From the IMG/VR virus record IMGVR_UViG_3300011115_000128, positions 1 through 42,881 of that record: 42,881 nt of DNA; one strand, 5' to 3'. Positions 34,468 to 41,615 of the stretch are shown one piece after another; the stretch's first letter is position 1, and the number at the start of each line of letters is the position of its first letter. Source of the stretch: a virus. The position numbers and the translations under genes are program-made. Below the pieces are notes generated by a model. It made no database searches. It was not told the DNA's origin and worked only from the letters and a program-made list of their open reading frames with translations.

Positions 34468-35162
34468 GTAACCGCCTGCCTATACTGCCCGCTACGATAG
34501 GCATCTTGTCTCTCCATACCATCTCCGAGTCGTTTGGCAAGGATTAGTGCTTCCTTGTACTTGCCGTCATACAACGCAATCAAATCTGCCTCACCCTTCA
34601 TAAAGGTGTACGCCTCTATCAACGATCCATACAGTAGCACGGTATCAAAGTTATCACCCAGCCATGTGGTAGCGGCGGTGGTAATAGACTCAGGGTAGTA
34701 GTTGTAGTGTAGTTCGGTGGAATACGTTGTTTCCGGGGTTGGGCCAAGGATAAAACTTAAATCATTGGAAATTACACCGCTATTCACTGTGGGGCCAAAA
34801 ATTGCATAGTACTTTGGTGTGCCCGTATCAGCGGGGTTCGGGTATGCCTCACGCATAAAGTTCACATCTTTGTTTAGAAGATATGTATAACTTCCACCAC
34901 CGTAGGGGTATATTGCCAAAGAATATGTGGATAAAAAATCATCTGGGCAAGATAGATATTTATTGTTGGCAGTAATTGTTCCATTTATGCTTTTACGCAA
35001 CGAGGGAAACTGCACTGAGTTATAGATGCGTTGTTCGGCCTGTTGAATAATGCGGTTAATCTGAGTCGTAGACGATACAGTAGACGAGTCCGCAAGGGTA
35101 ATCGCCGGAAAGGTATTTTCCGTATAAGTCTGTATCGCCGCCGAAAGCTCAGAGTAGTTCAT
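34464..35162 (-). CDS. Adaptor / head-tail connector protein, SU10-like
   Basis: A 232-residue, largely helical protein. It begins NYSELSAAIQTYTENTFP, has INRIIQQAEQRIY and LRKSINGTIT, and ends in helices with ALILAKRLGDGMER. Length and pattern agree with the phage adaptor family that forms the ring between portal and tail in short-tailed phages (SU10-like, tail tubular A-like). It overlaps both neighbouring genes by 4 bp. Confidence 0.8.
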   Translation of the reverse strand: MNYSELSAAIQTYTENTFPAITLADSSTVSSTTQINRIIQQAEQRIYNSVQFPSLRKSINGTITANNKYLSCPDDFLSTYSLAIYPYGGGSYTYLLNKDVNFMREAYPNPADTGTPKYYAIFGPTVNSGVISNDLSFILGPTPETTYSTELHYNYYPESITTAATTWLGDNFDTVLLYGSLIEAYTFMKGEADLIALYDGKYKEALILAKRLGDGMERQDAYRSGQYRQAVT

Positions 35163-35419
35163 GCCATCGGGCCTCTTGACATCACGCCTTTAGTAGCACA
35201 GCCTGTACCGCGCATTTTGATGCCGCTGGTTTTGGTAGGCTTGTCGGGGCCGTTGTTGTACATGCCAACACTCATACGCATATTAGCCGTGCTGGATAGC
35301 TCAGAATCTTTGCCGGGGTTTGATGAAATTTGCATAGCCTTACCATCCATCTTATGCGGTGGCGCATAGACAGCAGCAGAGCCAACTTCCTTACCGCCTT
35401 TTTTCATACTGTAAGCCAT
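35159..35419 (-). CDS. Small basic Gly/Lys-rich protein
   Basis: 86 residues. Segments KKGGKEVGSAAVYAPPHKMDG and SGIKMRGTGCATKGVMSRG recur in small proteins of aquatic phages beside neck genes. It is basic and probably disordered, and the C-terminal RGTG-x-A-T-K-G pattern resembles motifs in other basic proteins of this cluster. It may bind nucleic acid or be packaged. Coupled to the adaptor gene by a 4 bp overlap. Confidence 0.72.
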   Translation of the reverse strand: MAYSMKKGGKEVGSAAVYAPPHKMDGKAMQISSNPGKDSELSSTANMRMSVGMYNNGPDKPTKTSGIKMRGTGCATKGVMSRGPMA

Positions 35420-35422
35420 GAT

Positions 35423-35620
35423 TTACCCCGTTTTCTGGTTAGCTGCACGAGACAGATTGCGCCCTACGCGCATACGGTCTTCACTGGTAGGGCCACCTTT
35501 TTTAAGTTTCAGGGATGTACCCTTACCGCCTTTGTGTTCTTGAGCATCATGCTGTTTGAACGCTTTTTTAATCATGGCCTTGTCTTGCGCCGTATCACTC
35601 TTCATGTTCTCTTTAGCCAT
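35423..35620 (-). CDS. Small lysine-rich protein
   Basis: 65 residues. Two adjacent ATG codons are possible; AGGAG is 6 bases before the second (35620) and 3 before the first, so the second is chosen. It contains KSDTAQDKAMIKKAFKQHD and GTSLKLKKGG, a pattern I have seen in small proteins of similar phages. It is strongly basic and likely helical at its start. Function unknown; a virion-associated DNA-binding role is possible. Confidence 0.7.
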   Translation of the reverse strand: MAKENMKSDTAQDKAMIKKAFKQHDAQEHKGGKGTSLKLKKGGPTSEDRMRVGRNLSRAANQKTG

Positions 35621-35629
35621 CATGGACTC

Positions 35630-36019
35630 CTATGAAACCGTTACCGTTACTGTACCAATTTGTGTGTTTAACACCAGATAATTTGGTGTCAACGCAGCAT
35701 CAAAACTCCTAGACCCGCCAACCGGATTCCAGCCCCACTGGATATCCCTACTACCTTGCCCCGGATACCCCAAATTATCTAGACCTGAAGCTACATAACT
35801 ACGGTCTGGTCTAGGGTTACGTATCGCTTGCGGATCATCTACAGGATACATACCTAACTGTAACTGCGGATGGTCAGGATCCCAACAAGCTGGACATACA
35901 AGAAGATTGTAGTTCTTTGTCTTAATAATTTCTGTACGCAATACCTTTAACTTATACCGCTGCCCACAGCGGTCACACTCTGAAATCGCATTCTTACCAG
36001 AAGCAAACCTATTGCTCAT
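35630..36019 (-). CDS. Zinc-ribbon phage protein
   Basis: 129 residues. CDRCGQRY at residues about 15-22 and CPACWD near 42-47 form two CxxC pairs that should bind a zinc ion. The rest is Pro- and Asn-rich with NPRPDRSYVASGL, and the end is a short beta segment. It sits 2 bp after the neck protein. It may be a structural or assembly factor; no catalytic motif is seen. Confidence 0.75.
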   Translation of the reverse strand: MSNRFASGKNAISECDRCGQRYKLKVLRTEIIKTKNYNLLVCPACWDPDHPQLQLGMYPVDDPQAIRNPRPDRSYVASGLDNLGYPGQGSRDIQWGWNPVGGSRSFDAALTPNYLVLNTQIGTVTVTVS

Positions 36020-36021
36020 GC

Positions 36022-36948
36022 CTACCGCCCAATATACGTCTGGCGCGGAACTAAACGTAACGCTGCCTTCTCGTGATCCTCATAAGCTGCTAGCTCCCAA
36101 GCCTCATCATACTGGGCTTTAAGCATGGGTATACGCTCCATACCCTGAGGGATTTTTCCAGCAATGTAGTACGAAAGTCCTGCTGCCATACAAGGGATAA
36201 ACCGGAAAGGTACATCCATAATGTTGACACCCCCACCAGCGTCTTGCGTGCGGCGTAATCGCCAATAAGCTAATGTGTACGTTTGGGCGTTATCCGGTGT
36301 AGGCCACACAGTCACGGCTGGAAGCTGTTGCCAGTAAACAGTAGCCCCAGAAGTATGCGCCGCAGCGGTAGTGTTGTTCTGTGCACGGAAACAGCTATAT
36401 AGGGTATTCCCTACTATGTATCCGTAGTTGATCGTTTCTGAGTCAATTTTTACAAACCCAGAAGCAGGTAGCCCCACAGTGGAACTGAGGGTAATTTCGG
36501 TACTTGTGCTTGTAATGGTGCTACTTAGGGTTAACCCTACCACTGAAGTCTGTCCGTTGTAGCGTTGAATCCAAAGTTGGATGGGACGGGCTTGGGTTAA
36601 CTTGTTAGGGATCGTAGCGTAGGTAGAAACACTAATACGTGTGATGGTTAAGTCTGCTTGATTAGCCGTACTGTTTGCGTTAGTACGTATTAGATGCTCA
36701 AGCAAATCAATTGTGTCGTCGGGTAGGGCATACGTGTTTTGCCCTTGCACTAAGTCAATAGTACCGGGCTCAATAGTCCACAGGTTAATCCCCCGGTTTG
36801 CCCAGTCGGCAAACATGATGTTGAGGCTACGTCGCGCAGTGCGTAGGTCATAACCCGTGCGTAGCTCGGAGCCAGCACGTTCAAATGCTTCCTCAACTAG
36901 CTCACTTAAGTCAAGGTTAAAAGCTGTGGAACCGGAGGTATTTGCCAT
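36022..36948 (-). CDS. Head-tail neck structural protein
   Basis: 308 residues. The N-terminal helices have DLSELVEEAFERAGSEL and ARRSLNIMFADWANRGINLW, typical of proteins near the adaptor in aquatic short-tailed phages. A beta-rich centre with an Ig-like insertion (STSTEITLSSTVGLP) follows, and the C terminus returns to helices with PMLKAQYDEAWELAAYEDHE. A tail-tubular or stopper role is likely. Its start overlaps the upstream stop by one base. Confidence 0.78.
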   Translation of the reverse strand: MANTSGSTAFNLDLSELVEEAFERAGSELRTGYDLRTARRSLNIMFADWANRGINLWTIEPGTIDLVQGQNTYALPDDTIDLLEHLIRTNANSTANQADLTITRISVSTYATIPNKLTQARPIQLWIQRYNGQTSVVGLTLSSTITSTSTEITLSSTVGLPASGFVKIDSETINYGYIVGNTLYSCFRAQNNTTAAAHTSGATVYWQQLPAVTVWPTPDNAQTYTLAYWRLRRTQDAGGGVNIMDVPFRFIPCMAAGLSYYIAGKIPQGMERIPMLKAQYDEAWELAAYEDHEKAALRLVPRQTYIGR

Positions 36949-37181
36949 TATCTAAAACCTGCTGTTTTTGCCGCCACTTTAGGTGGCTGCTTTACAAACT
37001 GTTTACCTGCCGCCTTACCTGCACGTTTTGCTCTAGTGGTGGCTGCGTACTCAGCCGGTGACAAAGATTTTATAGCTGCTTCAGGTAAATATCGCTCACC
37101 TGTTTTTGACGACGGCTTTCCCGACTTGGTGCGCCATTTTTGTTCACCCCAAGCTTTTAAGGATTGCTGCGGAGCTTTCAA
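36948..37181 (-). CDS. Small basic protein, DUF5872-like
   Basis: 77 residues, with KWRTKSGKPSSKTGERYLPE followed by AIKSLSPAEYAATTRAKRAGKAAGKQFVKQP. I associate this with the DUF5872 family of small basic proteins found in large viruses and phages. Function is unknown, though the charge fits DNA or capsid association. It overlaps the next upstream gene by 4 bp. Confidence 0.78.
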   Translation of the reverse strand: MKAPQQSLKAWGEQKWRTKSGKPSSKTGERYLPEAAIKSLSPAEYAATTRAKRAGKAAGKQFVKQPPKVAAKTAGFR

Positions 37182-37453
37182 TCTCTATACCCCCCACCAG
37201 AAGCTTTGTACTTCTTAGCTACAAGTTGCGCTTTACGGGCTGACCATTGCCCTGCACCAGTTCCTTGTGTAGCCGCTGCTTTTACTTGGGCCACAATGCG
37301 TTTACGAAGGCTTGGCTTAGTATAGTTTCCCGCAGCATTTACCTTACCGCCTTCAGCGTATTGCGTAAAGTCAGTATTATCCCTACGTGCTTTTTTCTTA
37401 GCACCGGGCATTTTGGATGGGTTGATATCACCCATGCCGCGTGAAGCTCTCAT
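37178..37453 (-). CDS. Small basic phage protein
   Basis: 91 residues. GGKVNAAGNYTKPSLRKRIV and GQWSARKAQLVAKKYKASGGGY form a pattern widespread in aquatic phages. It is strongly basic. It may bind DNA or capsid proteins; no named function is known to me. Overlaps of 4 bp occur with both neighbouring genes. Confidence 0.78.
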   Translation of the reverse strand: MRASRGMGDINPSKMPGAKKKARRDNTDFTQYAEGGKVNAAGNYTKPSLRKRIVAQVKAAATQGTGAGQWSARKAQLVAKKYKASGGGYRD

Positions 37454-37680
37454 TTTTTAGTCATCCCGCCGCCGCACATAATCATAGTGCCACGAGTTTT
37501 GCCACGTTGAGCACAGCCATCTGCGCGGCTAGAAGCGGAACCGCCTTTAGCCTTTTTTACTGGCTCATCTACAGGAACAGAGTCAGGATAAATTGGCGGC
37601 TTAGGCTTAGGAGTAGGCTTAGCTTTCTTCGCCACGGGCTCATCTACCGGAGTGGAGTCGGTGTATTTGTAATCAGCCAT
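37450..37680 (-). CDS. Small protein with SSRADG...RGKTRG tail
   Basis: 76 residues. A Lys/Pro-rich front holds two copies of a (D/Y)S-x-PVDEPV segment. The tail, GGSASSRADGCAQRGKTRGTM, is shared with the next upstream protein and in part with the one after. The repeated tail suggests a common role such as interaction with the same capsid partner. Starts at 37680 behind AAGGAAAAATT. Confidence 0.72.
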   Translation of the reverse strand: MADYKYTDSTPVDEPVAKKAKPTPKPKPPIYPDSVPVDEPVKKAKGGSASSRADGCAQRGKTRGTMIMCGGGMTKK

Positions 37681-37689
37681 AATTTTTCC

Positions 37690-37956
37690 TTAGCACATTG
37701 TGCCTTTGGTCTTACCCCGCTGGGCAATACCATCGGCGCGAGAAGATGCAGAACCACCATTTTTCATAGCCATCTGAGGGGAAGCAGTGGGGTTAGCCAT
37801 AGGTGCTTGCATATCAGGCATAGGATTAGCCGTAGCTGCGCCAGCAGCGGCAGCGGCGCGAGGGTCTACCCCTGCCTGCATAGCACTTTGCAGTTGCCTT
37901 GGACTAGCCCGCCTACGACCCGGCATTGCTGTACGAAGACGAGGATTTGAAGCCAT
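37690..37956 (-). CDS. Small protein with SSRADG...RGKTKG tail
   Basis: 88 residues. The N terminus is Arg-rich (RLRTAMPGRRRASPRQLQ), the middle Ala/Pro/Met-rich and disordered, and the tail is GGSASSRADGIAQRGKTKGT. The tail matches the neighbour at 37450. AAGGAG precedes the ATG with a 7-base gap. A packaged basic protein is the likely class; no enzyme motif is seen. Confidence 0.74.
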   Translation of the reverse strand: MASNPRLRTAMPGRRRASPRQLQSAMQAGVDPRAAAAAGAATANPMPDMQAPMANPTASPQMAMKNGGSASSRADGIAQRGKTKGTMC

Positions 37957-37966
37957 GATTTACTCC

Positions 37967-38353
37967 TTAACGCCCACGGGCCATTCCGCCACGTTTCATA
38001 ACAATATCTTTACCTTTGGTTTTACCTTTAGAAGCAATGCCATCAGCGGATTTATGCCCAGCAGCTAAACCGCCACCAGCCATTTTCTTCATTTGCATTT
38101 TGTCCATCATCGTTTCTTTTTTAGAGCCTTCTTTAGCCCCTTTTTTCTCTTTGTCCTTGCCGGACATTTCAAATTTTGCAAAGGGATTCACACCTTTTGT
38201 AGCCATATCACCACCTCGTTTAAAAGTTTTGCCTTTATCGGCCTTACTAAAATCCTGCCCCACAGATTGTGGAACCCCTGCTTTCTTGGCGAACGATGGG
38301 TTGTGAGCCACCGCTTCCATGAATCTATGTTGTTTTTTACTGGTCGATGGCAT
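37967..38353 (-). CDS. Small basic protein with SADGIASKGKTKG tail
   Basis: 128 residues, start at 38353 where the ATG overlaps the previous stop (TAATG). The start PSTSKKQHRFMEAVAHNPSF is a pattern common in aquatic phages. The middle is Lys/Glu-rich and the tail, AGHKSADGIASKGKTKGKD, is a divergent version of the tail found in the two downstream proteins. It is likely disordered and basic. Function unknown. Confidence 0.78.
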   Translation of the reverse strand: MPSTSKKQHRFMEAVAHNPSFAKKAGVPQSVGQDFSKADKGKTFKRGGDMATKGVNPFAKFEMSGKDKEKKGAKEGSKKETMMDKMQMKKMAGGGLAAGHKSADGIASKGKTKGKDIVMKRGGMARGR

Positions 38354-38592
38354 TATTTGTTCCACCAATGAATTACTTGCATAAGCCCTGCGCCAATAAC
38401 CCCAGCAAAACCGCCAACCGCAAGCAATACTTTCCAGCCACCTTTGGCTTCAGCCAACGTAGTATTAATGCTAGTTAGCATTTTTTTAATTTCGTCTATG
38501 TCCGCAGCCATCTTGTCCATGTCTGATTGCAAATGCGCAATATCTGAAGCATGGGTAGCTAGTTCACGGGCAGTTTGTATTGCGTCGGTCAT
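38353..38592 (-). CDS. XhlA-like small membrane protein
   Basis: 79 residues: an N-terminal coiled coil (about 10-50) with DIAHLQSDMDKMAADIDEI, then one membrane segment at about 57-75 (VLLAVGGFAGVIGAGLMQV) and a short end HWWNK. This layout agrees with hemolysin XhlA/holin-like proteins. It lies far from the lysis cassette, so it may do a different job, such as helping DNA entry or acting as another holin. The start is behind AAAGGAA-like purines. Confidence 0.7.
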   Translation of the reverse strand: MTDAIQTARELATHASDIAHLQSDMDKMAADIDEIKKMLTSINTTLAEAKGGWKVLLAVGGFAGVIGAGLMQVIHWWNK

Positions 38593-38593
38593 A

Positions 38594-38839
38594 TCAGCAG
38601 TTCCAAGCCCGTAGGCTTTTATTGATACGGGAATTCGGGTCTTTCGCCGTCTTCTCGCTGGTAAGTTTCTTCTTCATCCCAGTCATCCTTGCGCAGAAGG
38701 AGTCGCGCCTGCTGCCGCCTTCGGGCTGGGGAGGTTTCAAGTTCATGCCTTGCTTTTTGGCGGAGGCTCGGCCCTTGGCGTTCAAGCCGCCCTTCTCGGA
38801 TTTGCCTTCTTTGCGCGTCCATGCGGGGGTCTTAGCCAT
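38594..38839 (-). CDS. Small basic protein, DUF6321-like
   Basis: 81 residues. KGGLNAKGRASAKKQGMNL and SFCARMTGMKKKLTSEK, ending SRINKSLRAWNC, fit a small family that I associate with DUF6321 in many aquatic phages. The ending is rather constant in that family. It is strongly basic. The function is unknown; close packing among virion genes suggests a structural or packaging role. It overlaps the upstream gene by 8 bp. Confidence 0.8.
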   Translation of the reverse strand: MAKTPAWTRKEGKSEKGGLNAKGRASAKKQGMNLKPPQPEGGSRRDSFCARMTGMKKKLTSEKTAKDPNSRINKSLRAWNC

Positions 38840-39338
38840 AGTAGATATTCGCTGCGACTACGTTAGACATATATGCATAAATGCCGTTAACAGCTATCAC
38901 ACCGTCATCAGGGATGATGGGCGCGTTGTTGTAGACATCCGTTGCAATAACATCGTAAGACATCAACCAACGGCTTGCATAAACCATTGCGGGGGTTGCT
39001 GTAATAGTGCCAGAGTTGATGTCTGTGATGGTAAACGTGCTTGAGTTCGTAACAGTGACAACGTAATTTCCGTTGGTAGCCGTACCGCCTGTTCCAGCAG
39101 CAAAATCAATCCCAATTACATCCCCAGTAGCCAATCCATGTGCGGATTGAGTAACGGTTACCGTAGTGCCTGAACGACCGTAGGTAGCCGTTGTTACTGG
39201 CGCTGTGGTGGTGTCAAAGAGAGCAATGAAACCGGTTGTAGCTGATCCCGTAAACGAGATGCCCCTGATGCGATTACGCCCAAGTACCATGAACCCGCTA
39301 CCGTTCAAATGTGCCTGTTTTACAGGTGTCTGATTCAT
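38832..39338 (-). CDS. Virion structural protein (beta-rich)
   Basis: 168 residues, start at ATG 39338 with AGGAG seven bases upstream; a TTG two codons earlier is too close to the site. It has NGSGFMVLGRNRIRGISFTG, then a Thr/Val-rich Ig-like module (YGRSGTTVTVTQSAHGLATG) and ends NAPIIPDDGVIAVNGIY. The central module looks like a repeat found in phage surface proteins. It lies between two virion genes and may decorate the capsid or neck. Confidence 0.78.
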   Translation of the reverse strand: MNQTPVKQAHLNGSGFMVLGRNRIRGISFTGSATTGFIALFDTTTAPVTTATYGRSGTTVTVTQSAHGLATGDVIGIDFAAGTGGTATNGNYVVTVTNSSTFTITDINSGTITATPAMVYASRWLMSYDVIATDVYNNAPIIPDDGVIAVNGIYAYMSNVVAANIYYG

Positions 39339-39356
39339 AATCAATCTCCTATGAAG

Positions 39357-39374
39357 CAGGGGCCAAAGCCCCTG
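39357..39374 (-). other. GC hairpin between two virion genes
   Basis: CAGGGGC (39357-39363), 4 nt loop, GCCCCTG (39368-39374), perfect 7 bp stem directly after the stop of the gene at 39382. No T tract follows on either strand, so it is probably an mRNA-stabilising or attenuating hairpin, not a full terminator. Confidence 0.6.
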
Positions 39375-39381
39375 AGATTAA

Positions 39382-39888
39382 TTACTGTTGACTGCCAGTT
39401 GGATTAGCTGAACCGTCAGAGTCGCGGACAGTATATGTGACCGATACAACGATTGAACCAGCAGTTGCATCAGCCGTAGCCGCTGTAAACGTGCCATAGA
39501 TGATTGCATCAGTTGTTCCTACGTTGTTGGTCTTAGACGCAACAGTAGCCGCAGCAATCGTTGCAGGAGAAACTTGAACCACTGATGTTCCAGTGTTCAA
39601 CGTAGTCATATAAAAGTTAGAAGTCCCAGAGGTTCCAATAACAACGCCGCAATTACTAGCACCAGTTAAAGCAGTAATGACATAAATATCAAAACGCATA
39701 ATTTGTGCGCCAGCAGGCAGAGTAAACATCTGTACTGCGGTGGGGGATGCCAAAATAGTGGCTGTAGCTGCGGTGTACGACTGAGAAACAATCGTTGCAC
39801 CCATATTGCGGATGGTTCCAGCGGTAGTGCCGGTGGTGTTTTTAACAGTGCCGAGCAGCCAAGGGCCGAGATGAGTTGCGAATCCCAT
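39382..39888 (-). CDS. Virion structural protein, candidate head decoration
   Basis: 168 residues. ATG 39888 is chosen because AAGGA lies 8 bases upstream and the protein begins MGFATHLGPWLLGTVKNTTG, a start familiar from virion proteins near the capsid gene. A GTG at 39987, overlapping the HNH stop, would add 33 residues. The body is a Thr/Ala/Val beta-rich shell-type domain with MFTLPAGAQIMRFDIYVIT. Likely to decorate or stabilise the capsid; this is inferred. Confidence 0.78.
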   Translation of the reverse strand: MGFATHLGPWLLGTVKNTTGTTAGTIRNMGATIVSQSYTAATATILASPTAVQMFTLPAGAQIMRFDIYVITALTGASNCGVVIGTSGTSNFYMTTLNTGTSVVQVSPATIAAATVASKTNNVGTTDAIIYGTFTAATADATAGSIVVSVTYTVRDSDGSANPTGSQQ

Positions 39889-39914
39889 GATAGATATCCT
39901 TACATACAAGTGAA

Positions 39915-39957
39915 GTGCATCAATCGGTATGTCGTCTGCCGGGACAGTTTGATGCAC
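39915..39957. repeat. 9 bp inverted repeat between HNH and virion gene
   Basis: GTGCATCAA at 39915-39923 and TTGATGCAC at 39949-39957, perfect 9 bp arms with a 25 bp loop. It lies in the 98 bp between the HNH stop and the next ATG, an open stretch that could also be read from a GTG. It may be an mRNA hairpin or a scar or recognition site related to the HNH insertion. Confidence 0.6.
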
Positions 39958-39986
39958 CGGAAAGCCCGGAATGGTTGCAATATACA

Positions 39987-40586
39987 CTATTTTTCAGGCG
40001 TGTCTAGTACCTTGTTAGACTTTTTCAAGTTTTCTTCTTGGGTGATTACCCGCAGGTTCCACGGGACATGCAGGCCGCAGACGTAATCGGAGCGCAGGGG
40101 GATGATGTGGTCTACAACATACCGCTCCCCCGTAGTCTTGGACATGGTGATGGCAATCTGATAAAGCTGCCGGATTTCTGATTTTTGCTTTCGAGTAAGC
40201 CAAGGTGGAGTGGCTTGCCGATGTTTACGCCGCCGAACTTTATTGTCCGCCAGAACTTGATCTAAGTTGTTTTGCTTCCATGCGTTTCTATAAGCGCGTT
40301 TTTCTTCAACAGGCCGGGAAATAGCCCGCGCTATAACCACATCTTTGTTGCGGCGGTAGTACGCTTGTTTGGCGTCTATGCCTGCATTTGACTTGTTGTA
40401 TTGCCGAAAGTACTCGGCGCGGGTTGTGTTGCCTTGCTCCCACTCGACTTTTAAGCACTCTACACAGGCTCCCTTTGTTTTGCGGGGGGCTACATGCCCG
40501 TGCTTGCAGGGCTCTCCCGTAAAGTAGTACTTAGCTCCCTGTGCTTTGGCTTCGCTGCGGGTCTTTGGTAAATCAGTATTGTCCAT
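39987..40586 (-). CDS. HNH homing-type endonuclease
   Basis: 199 residues. C27-K-H-G-H and C41-VE-C44 give a zinc site; a long basic helical middle follows, then the nuclease core YVVDHIIPL with D159-H160, GLHVPWNLRVI with H173, and a closing N186/N191. It is a paralogue of the HNH at 24532, sharing TPxWLT, the DHxIPLR core and the LKKSNK end. Inserted between the capsid gene and the next virion gene. The leader has a candidate promoter and an RBS-occluding hairpin. It is expected to cut homologous loci lacking it and so spread itself. Confidence 0.9.
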   Translation of the reverse strand: MDNTDLPKTRSEAKAQGAKYYFTGEPCKHGHVAPRKTKGACVECLKVEWEQGNTTRAEYFRQYNKSNAGIDAKQAYYRRNKDVVIARAISRPVEEKRAYRNAWKQNNLDQVLADNKVRRRKHRQATPPWLTRKQKSEIRQLYQIAITMSKTTGERYVVDHIIPLRSDYVCGLHVPWNLRVITQEENLKKSNKVLDTPEK

Positions 40587-40591
40587 GTTAG

Positions 40592-40611
40592 CTCCTGTGT
40601 TACGACACAGG
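40592..40611 (-). promoter_or_regulatory. Hairpin that occludes the HNH ribosome-binding site
   Basis: Minus-strand CCTGTGT (40611-40605), loop CGTA, ACACAGG (40600-40594). The AGGAG ribosome-binding site at 40596-40592 has its first three bases inside the stem; the ATG follows at 40586. mRNA containing the entire hairpin would be poorly translated. Confidence 0.75.
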
Positions 40612-40613
40612 TA

Positions 40614-40622
40614 ATCATAGCA
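40614..40622 (-). promoter_or_regulatory. Candidate extended -10 promoter of the HNH gene
   Basis: Minus-strand TG-C-TATGAT, an extended -10 element, right after the capsid terminator. No clear -35. Transcription would start near 40607, inside the hairpin's 5' arm, so its mRNA could not close the full stem. Confidence 0.5.
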
Positions 40623-40635
40623 TAAAATCGTAGGT

Positions 40636-40660
40636 AAAGAAAAAGGCCCCGAAGGGCCTT
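40636..40660 (-). terminator. Terminator after the major capsid gene
   Basis: Minus-strand AAGGCCC, TTCG tetraloop, GGGCCTT, then TTTCTTT. A 7 bp stem with an unusually stable UUCG loop, about 24 nt downstream of the capsid stop. It limits read-through from the very strong capsid transcript into the HNH gene. Confidence 0.88.
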
Positions 40661-40684
40661 AAAACTAGGGTAAACCCTTGGTTT

Positions 40685-41602
40685 TTAGGACGAACCGGGC
40701 GATCCGAAGATACCCAGAGGGTCAGACCAGCCGAAGCTGTAACGCTCACGGGCCTTGTAACGGACATTTCCGGTGTCAAAATCACCGTCCATTGAGTTAG
40801 CCAGAGGCGAACGCACAAAGTGCTTCATACCATTAGGTACGTCAGTGGTCAGATACCAACCATTGGTGTCGGTCAAGAAGTGGTTAACGGTGTAACCTTC
40901 AGGGATCGAACCGTTGTTCTTCAGCGCGTTGATATCGTTGTCGGTAGTGCCAACACGCAGGCTGGTTTCCAACAGACGGGTAGCAACGAACATCAGAGCA
41001 GGCGGAATAATCAACTTCTTAGGCTTAGCTGCGATCAGCAGGCCACGCTCGTCTGTCCAAGCAGCGATTTGAATAACGGCGGCTTCCAAGGAAGTTTCGT
41101 TAAGGTCAGCGCCAGTTGTAGGACGGTTTGAGTTAGTACCACCAGATACCAGAGGATGAGCAGTGCTGAACAAAGGCACGCCATCACCACCGTAGTACGC
41201 AGCAGAGTTAGTGAAGCCATTGTTGATAACAGCAGCAGCTTTAACCTGCTTGGTATACGCCATAGCACGAGCCAGACCTTTAGTGTAACGAGCAGACAAA
41301 CTGTCGTACAAGTTATCTTCAATCGCCTCTTCAGTGATTGAGAAACCCAAAGCAATGGTTTCGTGGTTGTAGCGGGTAGTCCATGCTTCTTGAGCATTGT
41401 CATAAGCGATGGCAGAGCCCTCGTTCTTAACAGGTGCAGCAGAGAAGCCAGACAGCTTCGTCTCTTCTTCAAAAGAACGCTCGGAGGTTTCAGTGTCATA
41501 AATTTCTTTATGTTCTTCACCGTAACGAGCGTACTCAAGTCCGAACAAAGCATTCAGTCCGGGGAGCAGTTCTTTAAGTAGTTGTGCGCGTGAAATAGCC
41601 AT
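40685..41602 (-). CDS. Major capsid protein, HK97 fold
   Basis: 305 residues. The start AISRAQLLKELLPGLNALFG, then KEIYDTETSERSFEEETKLSG, YNHETIALGFSITEEAIEDN and ARAMAYTKQVKAAAVINNGF, followed by FSTAHPLVSGG, are hallmarks of a capsid family with HK97 fold used by many short-tailed and other phages. There is no attached scaffold or protease domain. AAAGGAGC precedes the ATG. The gene has its own terminator, consistent with very high late expression. The decoration-like protein lies 13 bp upstream. Confidence 0.93.
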   Translation of the reverse strand: MAISRAQLLKELLPGLNALFGLEYARYGEEHKEIYDTETSERSFEEETKLSGFSAAPVKNEGSAIAYDNAQEAWTTRYNHETIALGFSITEEAIEDNLYDSLSARYTKGLARAMAYTKQVKAAAVINNGFTNSAAYYGGDGVPLFSTAHPLVSGGTNSNRPTTGADLNETSLEAAVIQIAAWTDERGLLIAAKPKKLIIPPALMFVATRLLETSLRVGTTDNDINALKNNGSIPEGYTVNHFLTDTNGWYLTTDVPNGMKHFVRSPLANSMDGDFDTGNVRYKARERYSFGWSDPLGIFGSPGSS

Positions 41603-41615
41603 GATTTAGCTCCTT

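Noticed and set aside
38619-38822. A 67-codon frame inside the small DUF6321-like gene
   Set aside because: Arg/Gln/Glu-rich shadow of a Lys/Gly-rich gene; no ribosome-binding site and no natural pattern.
41035-41553. A 172-codon minus-strand frame inside the capsid gene
   Set aside because: Leu/Ser/Thr-rich out-of-frame shadow without a ribosome-binding site; the capsid frame is highly constrained here, unlike the linker regions where I accept nested genes.
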